Assembly: GCF_003240585.1 (NCBI RefSeq)
Contig: NZ_PCDP01000034.1
Coordinates: 1 to 64,000, forward strand
Source: Arminella tubonensis
GTDB lineage: Bacteria > Pseudomonadota > Alphaproteobacteria > Rhizobiales > Rhizobiaceae
Length of the DNA: 64,000 nucleotides
Direction of reading: 5' to 3'
Numbering within the stretch: position 1 is the stretch's first letter; every line of letters starts with the position of its first letter. A model generated the notes under the pieces. The model was not told the DNA's origin and did not search any database. It worked only from the letters and a program-made list of their open reading frames with translations. Positions 1 through 8,403 of this stretch are shown in pieces. Position numbers and translations under genes: made by a program.

Positions 1-2
1 CC

Positions 3-107
3 GGCTCCAACGCTGCGCGAGATGGAAGCTTCGCGTTTCCGCCGGTTGCTTACACCGCGCCAATTGGCGTATCCAAAACCGCCGAGGCTCTAATCGCTGC
101 CGGATGA
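3..107 (+). CDS. possible 3' end of a gene cut by the window edge
   Basis: One frame is open from the first bases to a TGA at 105-107, giving about 34 residues ending in ...TAEALIAAG. Its composition looks coding, but no start is in the window and I do not recognise the family. The 124 bases after it, up to the convergent regulator gene, are AT-richer and hold no gene. It could be a chance open frame; confidence is low. Confidence 0.25.
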   Translation, partial: GSNAARDGSFAFPPVAYTAPIGVSKTAEALIAAG

Positions 108-231
108 AAGTTCAGTGGCAGGTCACTTAGCCTGGCAATCGCGCAAAACCTCAATAATAGTGCGCTACAAGTTAAATAACTGAATTTATGATATTTATAA
201 GCGCGCTGTGGTTCGATTCCTTTCAAAGTAG

Positions 232-708
232 TCACTTAAATCGCTCGGCATCGATCGGAACAAAGAAGCCGACCTTGACCCGGTCCATGATCACCATGGT
301 CTTGAAGCCCTTGATGTCGGGGTTCTCGTAGAAGAACTTCCGCGTGAACTGCTCGTAGTCCTCCATGCTCTCGGCGGTCACAATGAGCAGGAAGTCGGCA
401 TCTCCCGTCACGTAGTAGCCGTTCATGACTTCGGGCGTCTGTCGGATCGACTGCTTGAACCGGTCGACGATATCGGCTCGTTCGCGTTCGAGTGTGACCA
501 GCACGAACATCGACACGGGCCGTCCGATTGTCTTTGGAACGACGATCGACACGTCTCCTTCTATAACGCCATCGGCGCGCAGCTTCTTCAGACGTCGCTG
601 GACAGCGGTGGACGAAAGGCCCACCAGCTCCCCGAGCTCTTCGGAGCCGCGGCGGTTGTTGGTCTGAATTAGATTGAGAAGCTTAGCATCCAGGCGATCG
701 ATCGGCAT
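232..708 (-). CDS. Lrp/AsnC family transcriptional regulator
   Basis: A 158-residue protein of the usual length for the family. The N-terminal winged helix-turn-helix (about residues 20-50, with LSSTAVQRRLKKLRADGVI) is followed by a C-terminal RAM/AsnC ligand-sensing domain with the typical GYYVTGDADFLL segment near residue 98. Family members bind DNA as dimers or octamers and respond to amino acids. It lies head to head with the dehydrogenase-aminotransferase-ABC operon starting at 838, and the gap contains an inverted repeat. I infer that it controls that operon in response to the imported amino compound. The family call is firm; the ligand is unknown. Confidence 0.93.
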   Translation of the reverse strand: MPIDRLDAKLLNLIQTNNRRGSEELGELVGLSSTAVQRRLKKLRADGVIEGDVSIVVPKTIGRPVSMFVLVTLERERADIVDRFKQSIRQTPEVMNGYYVTGDADFLLIVTAESMEDYEQFTRKFFYENPDIKGFKTMVIMDRVKVGFFVPIDAERFK

Positions 709-768
709 GTGCAGTCCCTATGCGTCATTTTCGAATCTACGCAGTTACTGCGACAACTGCCGACATAT

Positions 769-785
769 AGCATAAATTCAATGCT
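769..785. promoter_or_regulatory. putative Lrp-type operator in the divergent promoter
   Basis: The 17-base sequence has arms AGCAT and ATGCT around an AT-rich centre (aaattca). This resembles the general Lrp pattern of short outer arms with an A/T core. It lies 52-68 bases upstream of the dehydrogenase ATG, where a regulator of both divergent genes would bind. The call is inference from shape and position. Confidence 0.4.
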
Positions 786-837
786 GCAACGCACCTAACC
801 TTGCTCGAAGAAACAGACGTGAATACCGAGCGAGAAC

Positions 838-2313
838 ATGCTTCATCCCACACCGTCCATCGCGGAACTGCTTGAGCACAATGCCCTCTTCGAGGTCAGG
901 GCGTTCGTGGCCGGCGAATGGAAGGCTTCCGAAAAGACGATAGGCGTTGAAAATCCCGCATCCGGTTTGGAGATCGCCCGCGTCACGGTCTGCGGCGCGG
1001 ACGTGGCGCAGGAAGCTATCAACGCTGCCGAGAGCGCCTTCTCCATCTGGAGCACCATGCTCGCCAGAAAACGCGGCCAAATTCTCCGCCGATGGGCGGA
1101 TCTGATCGAAGAAAATGTCGAAGAACTGGCGTTGATCATAACGGCGGAGCAGGGAAAACCCCTGGCGGAATCTCGCGGCGAGGTCCTCTACGGTGCGGGC
1201 TTCGTGCATTGGTTTGCCAGCGAAGGCGAGCGTGCCTACGGCGAGACGATCCCCAGCCACAAGCCCAATAGCAAGCTCGTGGTTTCCATGCAGCCCGTCG
1301 GTGTGACGGCCGCGATCACCCCGTGGAATTTTCCGAGCGCCATGATCGCCAGGAAGGCCGCTGCCGCCCTGGCTGCAGGCTGCACGATGATTGTCCAACC
1401 ATCTCTTGACACGCCTCTTTCGGCACTGGCGCTCGCCCGCCTGGCAGAGCGGGCGGGAATTCCCGCCGGGGTCTTTCAGGTCGTCGTTGGCGATCCCGTC
1501 GTGCTAAGTGAGGAATTCATTTCCGACCAGCGCGTTCGCGCCCTCAGCTTCACCGGATCGACAGAGGTGGGACGCATTCTGCTGTCGAAGGCCGGCAGGA
1601 CTGTGAAGAAGGTCTCGATGGAACTTGGTGGCAATGCGCCGTTCATCGTCTTCGGCGACGCGGATCTTGAAGAGGCGGTTCGCCTTTGCGTCGAGGCTAA
1701 GTTTGCGACCTCCGGACAGGACTGCCTTGCCGCCAACCGCATCTATATCCAGTCGCCGCTCTATGATCGCTTCTGCGCATCATTCGCGAAGGCCGTAGCG
1801 CTGCTGAAGGTGGGCGATGGCCTCGATCCCGAAAGCGACATCGGTCCGATGACCAAGCGCTCGGTGGTCGAAAAATGTCGTGCGCATGTGAAGGACGCGC
1901 TGTCCAAGGGCGCCATCATTGCCACGGGCAAGCTGGACGAGCGAGAAGGAAACTTCGTCACGCCGACGGTCATTGTCAATGTCACCGACGACATGCTGAT
2001 CGTTCGCGAAGAGACGTTCGGTCCGGTCGCTGCAATTCTCTCTTTCGAAACGGAGGAGGAAGTCGTCGCCCGCGCAAACGACTGCGAGATGGGCCTGGCG
2101 GCCTATGTCTGCACGCGGGATCTCAACCGCGGAATTCGGCTCTCGGAGAACCTGCAGTACGGCATGGTCGCGCTGAACACCTCATCCTTCACAGGAGCGC
2201 CTATCCCGTTTGGCGGCTGGAAGTCTTCCGGGCTTGGACGCGAGGGTTCGCGGCACGGGCTGAGCGAGTTCATGGAACTTAAATATGTCTGCTTTGGTAA
2301 TCTTGCCGCATGA
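838..2313 (+). CDS. NAD(P)-dependent aldehyde dehydrogenase, succinate-semialdehyde dehydrogenase type
   Basis: A 491-residue protein, full length for the ALDH superfamily. The general-base glutamate sits in MELGGNAPF (E262) and the catalytic cysteine in GQDC (C296), with the normal spacing. PWNFPSAM and the SFTGSTEVG cofactor loop are present. The closest type by pattern is GabD-like semialdehyde dehydrogenase, which oxidises the aldehyde left after transamination of an omega-amino acid. It is the first gene of the operon and its stop overlaps a possible ATG of the next gene. Its pairing with a class III aminotransferase supports a two-step conversion of amine to aldehyde to acid. The exact substrate cannot be read from sequence. 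Confidence 0.9.
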   Translation: MLHPTPSIAELLEHNALFEVRAFVAGEWKASEKTIGVENPASGLEIARVTVCGADVAQEAINAAESAFSIWSTMLARKRGQILRRWADLIEENVEELALIITAEQGKPLAESRGEVLYGAGFVHWFASEGERAYGETIPSHKPNSKLVVSMQPVGVTAAITPWNFPSAMIARKAAAALAAGCTMIVQPSLDTPLSALALARLAERAGIPAGVFQVVVGDPVVLSEEFISDQRVRALSFTGSTEVGRILLSKAGRTVKKVSMELGGNAPFIVFGDADLEEAVRLCVEAKFATSGQDCLAANRIYIQSPLYDRFCASFAKAVALLKVGDGLDPESDIGPMTKRSVVEKCRAHVKDALSKGAIIATGKLDEREGNFVTPTVIVNVTDDMLIVREETFGPVAAILSFETEEEVVARANDCEMGLAAYVCTRDLNRGIRLSENLQYGMVALNTSSFTGAPIPFGGWKSSGLGREGSRHGLSEFMELKYVCFGNLAA

Positions 2314-2324
2314 GGGAAATTGAA

Positions 2325-3725
2325 ATGTATTCCATCGACGAAATTGCGGCGCTTGACCGCAACTCCGTTCTTCATCCCTTCACCAACCTGAAGGACTATG
2401 CGAGCGGCGCGGCTGGCGGCCCGACGATCATGGAAACCGGGAAGGGCGTTCGCATTACCGACGCCACGGGCCGCGAATACATCGATGGCTTCGCCGGGCT
2501 CTATTGCGTCAATGTCGGCTATGGACGCACCGAGGTGGCGGAAGCTATCGCACGGCAGGCCTATAAGCTCGCCTACTACCACAGCTATGCAGCTCATACG
2601 ACCGAAGAGCTGGCCCGCTTGTCCGCCCGTCTCGTGAAAATGGCTCCGGGCGACATGTCCAAAGTATTCTACGGAATGTCCGGGTCGGACGCCAACGAGA
2701 CCCAGGCGAAGCTTGTCTGGTACTACAACAACCTGCGCGGCAAGCCCAAGAAGAAGAAGATCATCGCCCGCGAGCGCGGCTACCACGGTTGCTCTGTCGT
2801 CTCCGGCTCGATGACGGGTCTGAATTTTTATCACGACCACATGGATCTACCCATCTCGGGCATCCTTCGCACCGGAGTGCCGCACTATTACTGGGGGGCG
2901 AACGAGGGCGAGACCGAGGAGGAGTTCTCGGAACGCCGCGCCAAGGAACTAGATGCGCTTATAGTGGCAGAAGGTCCAGATACCGTCGGCGCGTTCATCG
3001 CCGAGCCCGTCCTCGGTACGGGCGGCATCATCCCGCCGCCGGCCGGTTACTGGCAGAAGATCCAGGCCGTGCTGCGCGAACACGACGTGCTGCTGATCGC
3101 CGACGAAGTCATTACCGGCTTCGGCCGTGTCGGGGCCGATTTCGGTTCGCATCTCTACGGCATCGAGCCTGACCTCATCACCGTCGCGAAAGGCCTGACG
3201 GCCGCCTACGTGCCGTTGTCCGCGTGCATCGTCGGAAAGCGGGTCTATGAGGTGATGGAAGAGGGGTCGGCCAAGGTCGGAAGCTTTTCCCACGGTTACA
3301 CCTATTCCGGCCATCCGATTGGGGCTGCAGCGGCCAACGCCGTGCTCGACATTGTCGAGAACGAGCAACTTGCAACGAAGGCGGCATCGCGCGGCGCCTA
3401 CATGCTGTCCAGCCTCAAGAAGGCGTTCGCCCAGTTGCCGATCGTCGGCGAAGTCCGCGGCGTCGGCATGCTGGCTGCCGTCGAGTTCGTCGCGGATCGT
3501 GACAGCAAGACGCGCTTCGATCCGGCGCTGAAGATCGGCGCGCGCATCTCGCAAGCCGCCCGCGACCGCAATCTGATCGCCCGCGCAATGCCGCATGGGG
3601 AGATTCTTGGATTTGCCCCGCCGCTGGTGATGACCGAGGCAGAGATCGACGAGATGGTCGGTATTGCTTCTGCTGCCGTCAAGCAGGTGATGGACGAGCT
3701 CGTGGCTGCGGGACATCGTGTATGA
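2325..3725 (+). CDS. class III PLP-dependent aminotransferase (omega-amino acid type)
   Basis: About 466 residues from the ATG at 2325, which has an AGGGAA ribosome site. An upstream ATG at 2310 overlaps the previous stop and is also possible. Fold-type I class III features are present: GMSGSDANE, the GYHG segment, LLIADEVITGFGR with the cofactor-binding aspartate, and the Schiff-base lysine in TVAKGLT (K289 from the 2325 start). Such enzymes move the terminal amino group of omega-amino acids or diamines to pyruvate or 2-oxoglutarate. It sits between the aldehyde dehydrogenase and the ABC ATPase, overlapping the latter by ATGA, so the genes are probably translationally coupled. Confidence 0.92.
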   Translation: MYSIDEIAALDRNSVLHPFTNLKDYASGAAGGPTIMETGKGVRITDATGREYIDGFAGLYCVNVGYGRTEVAEAIARQAYKLAYYHSYAAHTTEELARLSARLVKMAPGDMSKVFYGMSGSDANETQAKLVWYYNNLRGKPKKKKIIARERGYHGCSVVSGSMTGLNFYHDHMDLPISGILRTGVPHYYWGANEGETEEEFSERRAKELDALIVAEGPDTVGAFIAEPVLGTGGIIPPPAGYWQKIQAVLREHDVLLIADEVITGFGRVGADFGSHLYGIEPDLITVAKGLTAAYVPLSACIVGKRVYEVMEEGSAKVGSFSHGYTYSGHPIGAAAANAVLDIVENEQLATKAASRGAYMLSSLKKAFAQLPIVGEVRGVGMLAAVEFVADRDSKTRFDPALKIGARISQAARDRNLIARAMPHGEILGFAPPLVMTEAEIDEMVGIASAAVKQVMDELVAAGHRV

Positions 3726-4522
3726 TCGTGGAGGCGGGAGCCGAGACAACTGCCGAGTATGCGTTGAAGATCCATGATCTTCATAAAAGCTACGGCGCGA
3801 CTGCGGTTCTCAACGGCGTAAACATCAGGGTCAGGGAAGGCGAGGTGGTCTCCCTCATCGGATCGTCGGGATCTGGCAAAAGTACGCTGCTTCGCTGCGT
3901 CAACTTTCTGGAAACACCGACCTCGGGCGCCATTGATATGTACGGGGAGGCTATTTCGGTTGCGGCCGCCGGAAATGGTCTGACGACGATCACGAACAAG
4001 TCGAACATTCCGCGGTTCCGCACGGTGGCAGGCATGGTATTCCAGAGCTTCAATCTGTGGCCCCATCTTTCGGTGCTGAGCAACGTCACCGAGAGTCTCA
4101 TCTGGGTGAAGAAGATGCCGAAGAAGGACGCCATCGAAGTCGCGATGTCCGTCCTGGAAAAGGTCGGGATGGCGGAGAAACGGGATGCCTATCCCGCGCA
4201 CCTGTCGGGCGGCCAGCAGCAACGTGTCGCCATAGCCCGCGTTCTTGCCATGCAGCCCAGGATCATGCTGTGCGACGAGCCGACGTCGGCGCTCGATCCG
4301 GAGCTCGTCGGCGAGGTCCTGAAGGTCATCCGCAATCTTGCTGCCGAGGGCAATACGATCCTGCTCGTCACACACGAAATGCGGTTCTCGCGCGACGTAT
4401 CGAGCAGGGTTCTTTTTCTTCACAAGGGGCTCGTCGAGCAAGACGGAAGTCCATCCGAAATATTCGGTAACCCAAGATCCGAACGACTGAGGAGGTTCAT
4501 CGACACCACAGGCATGAATTGA
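3722..4522 (+). CDS. amino-acid ABC importer ATP-binding subunit (HisP/GlnQ type)
   Basis: A 266-residue single-domain ATPase. Walker A is GSSGSGKST, the Q-loop is in VFQSFNLWPH, the signature is LSGGQQQRVAIAR, and Walker B runs into DEPTSALDPE with the H-loop in VTHEM. These match the polar amino-acid transporter ATPases. Its ATG overlaps the aminotransferase stop, and the binding protein follows 45 bases downstream, so it energises the importer encoded at 4568-6839. All catalytic motifs are intact. Confidence 0.95.
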   Translation: MIVEAGAETTAEYALKIHDLHKSYGATAVLNGVNIRVREGEVVSLIGSSGSGKSTLLRCVNFLETPTSGAIDMYGEAISVAAAGNGLTTITNKSNIPRFRTVAGMVFQSFNLWPHLSVLSNVTESLIWVKKMPKKDAIEVAMSVLEKVGMAEKRDAYPAHLSGGQQQRVAIARVLAMQPRIMLCDEPTSALDPELVGEVLKVIRNLAAEGNTILLVTHEMRFSRDVSSRVLFLHKGLVEQDGSPSEIFGNPRSERLRRFIDTTGMN

Positions 4523-4567
4523 CGACCAGCCAATCTGCTAAAAAATCTCAAAGAAGGGGAATGCAAA

Positions 4568-5371
4568 ATGAACAAGACCACTCTCGCCGCCCTGCTGTGC
4601 GGCTTTCTCGTGCCAACCATCGTCCATGCCGCCGGAGACACCCTTGCTATTGGGACCGAAGGCGATGCGCCCCAGTTCAGCATGGCCGACGCCAACGGCA
4701 ATGTCACCGGCTACGATGCCGACGTCGGCAACGCGCTCTGCACTGAATTGAAGCTGACCTGCAAGTTCGTCGTGCAGTCCTTCAGCACGCTGATCCCGTC
4801 CATCGACACCAAGCGCTTTGACGTCATCATCTCCGGCCTCGGCATCACCGACGAGCGCAAGAAGAAGATCGACTATTCGATCCCCTACGGTTCCACGCCG
4901 CAGTACTTCGCGGTCGCCAAGGATTCTCCATTGGCAAAGATGACCTCGCTCCCCGACGTGACCAAGGCCCTTTCGGGAAAGACCGTCGGCGTCGTCAACG
5001 GCACGACCTACGCGAAATACATTGCAAAGCACATTCCGGACGCCGATCTCAAGACATACGACTCCACCACGCAGCTCGACGCAGACCTGTCGGCCGGCCG
5101 TCTGGATGCAGCCTACGGCGACGCGCCGACCTGGGACGACTTCCTGAAGTCAACTGACGGCGCGGGCTTCACGCGTGTCGGCATCAAGATCCGTTCGATC
5201 GACGATCCGGACACGCTGGGCCATGGCATGGGCGTCGGTCTGCGCAAGGGCGACACCGAGCTGCAGGCGAAGCTCGACAAGGCGCTCTGCAAGCTGATCA
5301 ACGACGGCACCATGACCAAGATCAGCACGAAGTGGTTCAACGACGATTACACCTTGCCCTGCAAGCTCTAA
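4568..5371 (+). CDS. periplasmic amino-acid binding protein (SBP family 3)
   Basis: A 267-residue protein with a Sec signal peptide (MNKTTLAALLCGFLV...HAAG, cleavage near residue 22). The mature part has the family 3 layout: GTEGDAPQFS, NGNVTGYDADVGNALC, then DVIISGLGITDERKKKIDYS, which is the classic signature region. It ends with WFNDDYTLPCKL. It captures the substrate in the periplasm for the permeases encoded just downstream. The ribosome site AAGGGGA precedes the ATG. A strong hairpin lies directly after the stop and may set the ratio of binding protein to permease. Confidence 0.94.
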   Translation: MNKTTLAALLCGFLVPTIVHAAGDTLAIGTEGDAPQFSMADANGNVTGYDADVGNALCTELKLTCKFVVQSFSTLIPSIDTKRFDVIISGLGITDERKKKIDYSIPYGSTPQYFAVAKDSPLAKMTSLPDVTKALSGKTVGVVNGTTYAKYIAKHIPDADLKTYDSTTQLDADLSAGRLDAAYGDAPTWDDFLKSTDGAGFTRVGIKIRSIDDPDTLGHGMGVGLRKGDTELQAKLDKALCKLINDGTMTKISTKWFNDDYTLPCKL

Positions 5372-5381
5372 TCCAACCACA

Positions 5382-5414
5382 TGCAGCCACTGTCGCATGA
5401 CGGCAGTGGCTGCA
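5382..5414 (+). promoter_or_regulatory. intercistronic mRNA hairpin between binding-protein and permease genes
   Basis: Perfect 11-base arms TGCAGCCACTG and CAGTGGCTGCA enclose an 11-base loop. It begins 10 bases after the binding-protein stop and ends just before the ribosome site of the permease. No T-run follows, so it is more likely an mRNA stabiliser or partial attenuator than a full terminator. This fits the common need for more binding protein than permease. Confidence 0.65.
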
Positions 5415-5428
5415 CGGAGGGCTGCGCA

Positions 5429-6139
5429 ATGCAAACACTTTGGCTTCTCCTGATCGAGCAGGGTTGGGGCGCCGCAATCCTGCGAGGAAGCCTTGTGACC
5501 ATTGTCGTCGGGCTGCTCGGCATGCTGATCGGGCTTGCCTTCGCCATCCCATTCGCGCTCGTGCGCTGGACGAAGATTGCCGCGCTGTCACAGGCGATCC
5601 ATAGCTACACCTTGCTGGTTAGAAGCATCCCTGGACTGCTGGTCATCTATCTGCTGTTCTTCGGCTCCGTCGAAAGCGTCGATGCCGTGGCGGCATTCTT
5701 CGGATTCCAGGAGGCGGCCAAGAACGCCTACCCATTCATCATGGGAACCGCCTCCATCGCGATCATCTCCTGCGCCTATTCCGTCGAGGTGCTGCGCGGC
5801 GCGTTGCAGGCCATACCGACCGGCCTGCTTGAAGCCTCGAAGTCGCTGAGCCTTCCCCGCGGCATAGTCTACATGAAGATCATCGCCCCCCTGATGTTCC
5901 GCTATGCGCTTCCTGGCCTGAACAACGTCTGGCAGTCGACCATCAAGGACACCTCGCTGATCTCCGTCGTCGGTTTGGAAGAGGTGATGCGGCTCTCATC
6001 CATCGCAGCCGGGACAACACGAAGCCCGCTATTCTTCTACATGATCGCGGGGTGCGTCTTTCTGGCAATCACCGGTGTCAGCCAGATATCGTTCACATTT
6101 CTCGAGTCCCGTCTCGGGCGCGGATTCAAGGTGAGCTGA
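5429..6139 (+). CDS. amino-acid ABC importer permease, first subunit (HisM/HisQ type)
   Basis: About 236 residues from the ATG at 5429, chosen because CGGAGGG lies at the right distance; an upstream in-frame ATG at 5381 falls in the hairpin. It has hydrophobic spans throughout and the conserved cytoplasmic EAA loop (GLLEASKSLSLPRG) that docks the ATPase. It is typical of the HisMQ permease family of polar amino-acid importers. It pairs with the next gene, two bases away, to form the membrane channel. Confidence 0.92.
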   Translation: MQTLWLLLIEQGWGAAILRGSLVTIVVGLLGMLIGLAFAIPFALVRWTKIAALSQAIHSYTLLVRSIPGLLVIYLLFFGSVESVDAVAAFFGFQEAAKNAYPFIMGTASIAIISCAYSVEVLRGALQAIPTGLLEASKSLSLPRGIVYMKIIAPLMFRYALPGLNNVWQSTIKDTSLISVVGLEEVMRLSSIAAGTTRSPLFFYMIAGCVFLAITGVSQISFTFLESRLGRGFKVS

Positions 6140-6140
6140 C

Positions 6141-6839
6141 ATGGATCTGGACCTGATACAGACGGCCCTGCCGCTTCTCTGGAAAGGCGCTGAGACGACG
6201 CTGGTCATCGCATTCTTCGGACTGGCGATTGGCCTGCCGCTCGGTATCGCCCTCGCTCTTGGAAGATTGTCATCAATCCGCTGGGTCGTGGCCGCGACTT
6301 CCATCTACAGCGCCGTGTTTAGAGGAACGCCGCTGCTGGTCCAGATATTCATCCTCTATTACGGGCTCGGCCAGCTTGGCGCCGTCAGGCACACGCCGAT
6401 CCTATGGTGGTTGATTGGAAACAGCCTCCATTGCGCGATACTGGCGGTCATCTTGAACACGATTGCCTATACGTCGGAGATATTCCGGGGCGGGTTCCTC
6501 GCGGTGCCGAGAGGCATGATCGAAGCGGCGCAGGCGAGTGGCATGTCGCCATGGACAACGCTGCACCGGATCCACTTTCCCCTCGCTCTGCGACAGGCGC
6601 TGCCGGCTTATGCCAACGAGATAGCGATCCTCGTCAAGGAATCGAGCCTGGCGTCGACGATCACGGTTCTGGAGATCACCGGTTATGCCAAGCGGCTTAT
6701 GAGCGAAACCTTCGCCATCATAGAGGTCTTCGTGCTGGCTTCGATCTTCTATCTCGCAGTTAATCTCATCGCACTGTCTCTGGCCTCATGGTTGGAAAGA
6801 CATCTTGCCACGCCCGATAGCAGAACACGCGCGAAATAA
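6141..6839 (+). CDS. amino-acid ABC importer permease, second subunit
   Basis: A 232-residue HisMQ-type membrane protein. It has the N-terminal GAETTLVIAFFGLAIGLPLG segment and the EAA loop (GMIEAAQASGMSPW). The preceding gene ends two bases upstream, so the two are co-translated and probably form the heterodimeric channel of the importer. Nothing unusual is seen. Confidence 0.92.
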   Translation: MDLDLIQTALPLLWKGAETTLVIAFFGLAIGLPLGIALALGRLSSIRWVVAATSIYSAVFRGTPLLVQIFILYYGLGQLGAVRHTPILWWLIGNSLHCAILAVILNTIAYTSEIFRGGFLAVPRGMIEAAQASGMSPWTTLHRIHFPLALRQALPAYANEIAILVKESSLASTITVLEITGYAKRLMSETFAIIEVFVLASIFYLAVNLIALSLASWLERHLATPDSRTRAK

Positions 6840-6903
6840 GGGCTCGCTCCCGCGCGCATAGGATGATGCGCAAGTGGCCCTCACGACTACGAAAGGCAAC
6901 GAA

Positions 6904-7995
6904 ATGAAACATTTGATCGTCGTGGGAGCAGGGGTCGTCGGCCTCTCTGCAGCGAGGGCCGCCCTTAGATCCGGCTACAGCGTGACCGTTCTGGAACAGG
7001 GGTCTCTTCCCAATCCCAATGCTGCTTCCTACGACCAACACCGTCTTATCCGCTACCAGTATGGCAGCGCTGCCGGGTACACGCGGATGGTGGGGAAGGC
7101 GTTCGAGGCCTGGGACAAGGTCTGGGTCGATCTAGGCGAAGTCCTGTTCGAAAAGACGGGCACGCTGGGCATCGCCCACGGTTCCAACGACTACGTGGTG
7201 AAGTCGCTGGCGACATTAAAGGCGCTGGGAATTGCGCATGAGCGAATGACCAGCACGGAGATCGAGCGGATCGCACCGCAGCTTACTCTGCCGGAAACCG
7301 CATGGGGACTGCTTAATTCGGACGGCGGCGCGCTCCTTGCCGACCGCATCGTCGACGGCCTTCTGGCGTGGAACATAGCGAATGGGGCCGAGATGCGAGC
7401 CAGTTGCCGTGTGGAGCATGTCGACCTCGAACGCGCGTCTGTGAGCCTGGCCGATGGCGAGGTCCTCGAAGGCGACGTCCTCGTCATCGCTGCGGGCGCC
7501 TGGCTCGGACAACTGCTGCCCTCGTATTCGTTACCCACCTACCGCCAGGCCGTTTGCTATGTCGAGGGGCCGGAAACGATGATGGCCCACTGGCGCAACG
7601 GCCCGTGCCTGACGGACATCGGCGTCGGCGACAACTATGCACTGATGCCCGTGCGCGGCACCGGATTGAAGTTCGGATCCGGCGCGCATCGCAGGGCGGG
7701 ATCGCCATCGGACGGCTTTGGTGCCGACCTTGCCGAGGGCTATGAGGTGATCGCTTCATTCGCTCCGTATTTGCGGAATGCGGATGCATACAAGCCGGTT
7801 GGCATGGCGGTCGGCTACTACGTCAAGGATAGCACCGAGAAGTTCAGGGTCGACGCCATCGGCAAGTCGATGATCGTCACCAACTGCGACGGCCAGATGT
7901 TCAAGTTCGGCCCGCTGATCGGCGAACGCGTCATTGCCTGTGCCAAGGGAACGATCAGCGCAGACGAACTTCAAAGTTGGGCAGCCGGCGCGTAA
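6904..7995 (+). CDS. FAD-dependent amine oxidoreductase (DAO family, sarcosine-oxidase-like)
   Basis: About 363 residues from the ATG at 6904, the first before the dinucleotide-binding motif (VVGAGVVGLSAA); an ATG 30 bases upstream lacks a ribosome site. The DAO fold continues to the C-terminal FKFGPLIGE element that caps the flavin. Relatives oxidise N-methyl or secondary amines to aldehyde plus amine with H2O2 release. In monomeric sarcosine oxidase a cysteine holds FAD covalently in a segment equivalent to GMAVGYYVKD here. I see no cysteine there, so FAD is probably non-covalent. Its location in the amino-compound operon suggests it oxidises the imported substrate. Confidence 0.87.
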   Translation: MKHLIVVGAGVVGLSAARAALRSGYSVTVLEQGSLPNPNAASYDQHRLIRYQYGSAAGYTRMVGKAFEAWDKVWVDLGEVLFEKTGTLGIAHGSNDYVVKSLATLKALGIAHERMTSTEIERIAPQLTLPETAWGLLNSDGGALLADRIVDGLLAWNIANGAEMRASCRVEHVDLERASVSLADGEVLEGDVLVIAAGAWLGQLLPSYSLPTYRQAVCYVEGPETMMAHWRNGPCLTDIGVGDNYALMPVRGTGLKFGSGAHRRAGSPSDGFGADLAEGYEVIASFAPYLRNADAYKPVGMAVGYYVKDSTEKFRVDAIGKSMIVTNCDGQMFKFGPLIGERVIACAKGTISADELQSWAAGA

Positions 7996-8043
7996 GCCTG
8001 AACCTTATTCCAACACACATTCAACAGAGGAAAGGCAACAGAC

Positions 8044-8397
8044 ATGAGTGGCATGACATTCTTCGACCACGACAATCTTCCGGAACCGCGCAAGGGCGCA
8101 CCGCTTCCAGATCGTCTGGTCGAGGGCAACCCGACCTTCCTGACATGGGACATCGAAAAATCCGCCGACGGCAACGTGACCAGCGGCATCTGGGAAGTGA
8201 CACCCGGCGCCTACTGGTCCATCAAGGGTGAAAGCTGGGAGTTCTGCTCCATTCTTTCCGGCATCTCCGAGATCGTCGAGGAAGGTCAGCCGACCCGCCG
8301 GATCCAGGCAGGCGACACCTTCGTCCTAAAGCCGGGCTTCAAGGGCATCTGGCGGGTGATCGAGACTACTCGCAAGCTCTGGGTACAGAAGGACTGA
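8044..8397 (+). CDS. cupin-domain protein (DUF861/cupin_3 type)
   Basis: A 117-residue single-domain cupin. The core runs from GIWEVTPGAYWSIKG to GDTFVLKPGFKGIWRV, as in the DUF861 cupins related to the (S)-ureidoglycine aminohydrolase fold. Small proteins of this type often sit beside FAD amine oxidases in rhizobial catabolic operons, where their role is not established. The usual two-histidine cupin metal motif is not evident, so it may bind ligand rather than catalyse. It is in line with the oxidoreductase before it and seven bases from the dehydrogenase after it. Confidence 0.8.
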   Translation: MSGMTFFDHDNLPEPRKGAPLPDRLVEGNPTFLTWDIEKSADGNVTSGIWEVTPGAYWSIKGESWEFCSILSGISEIVEEGQPTRRIQAGDTFVLKPGFKGIWRVIETTRKLWVQKD

Positions 8398-8403
8398 GCA
8401 AAC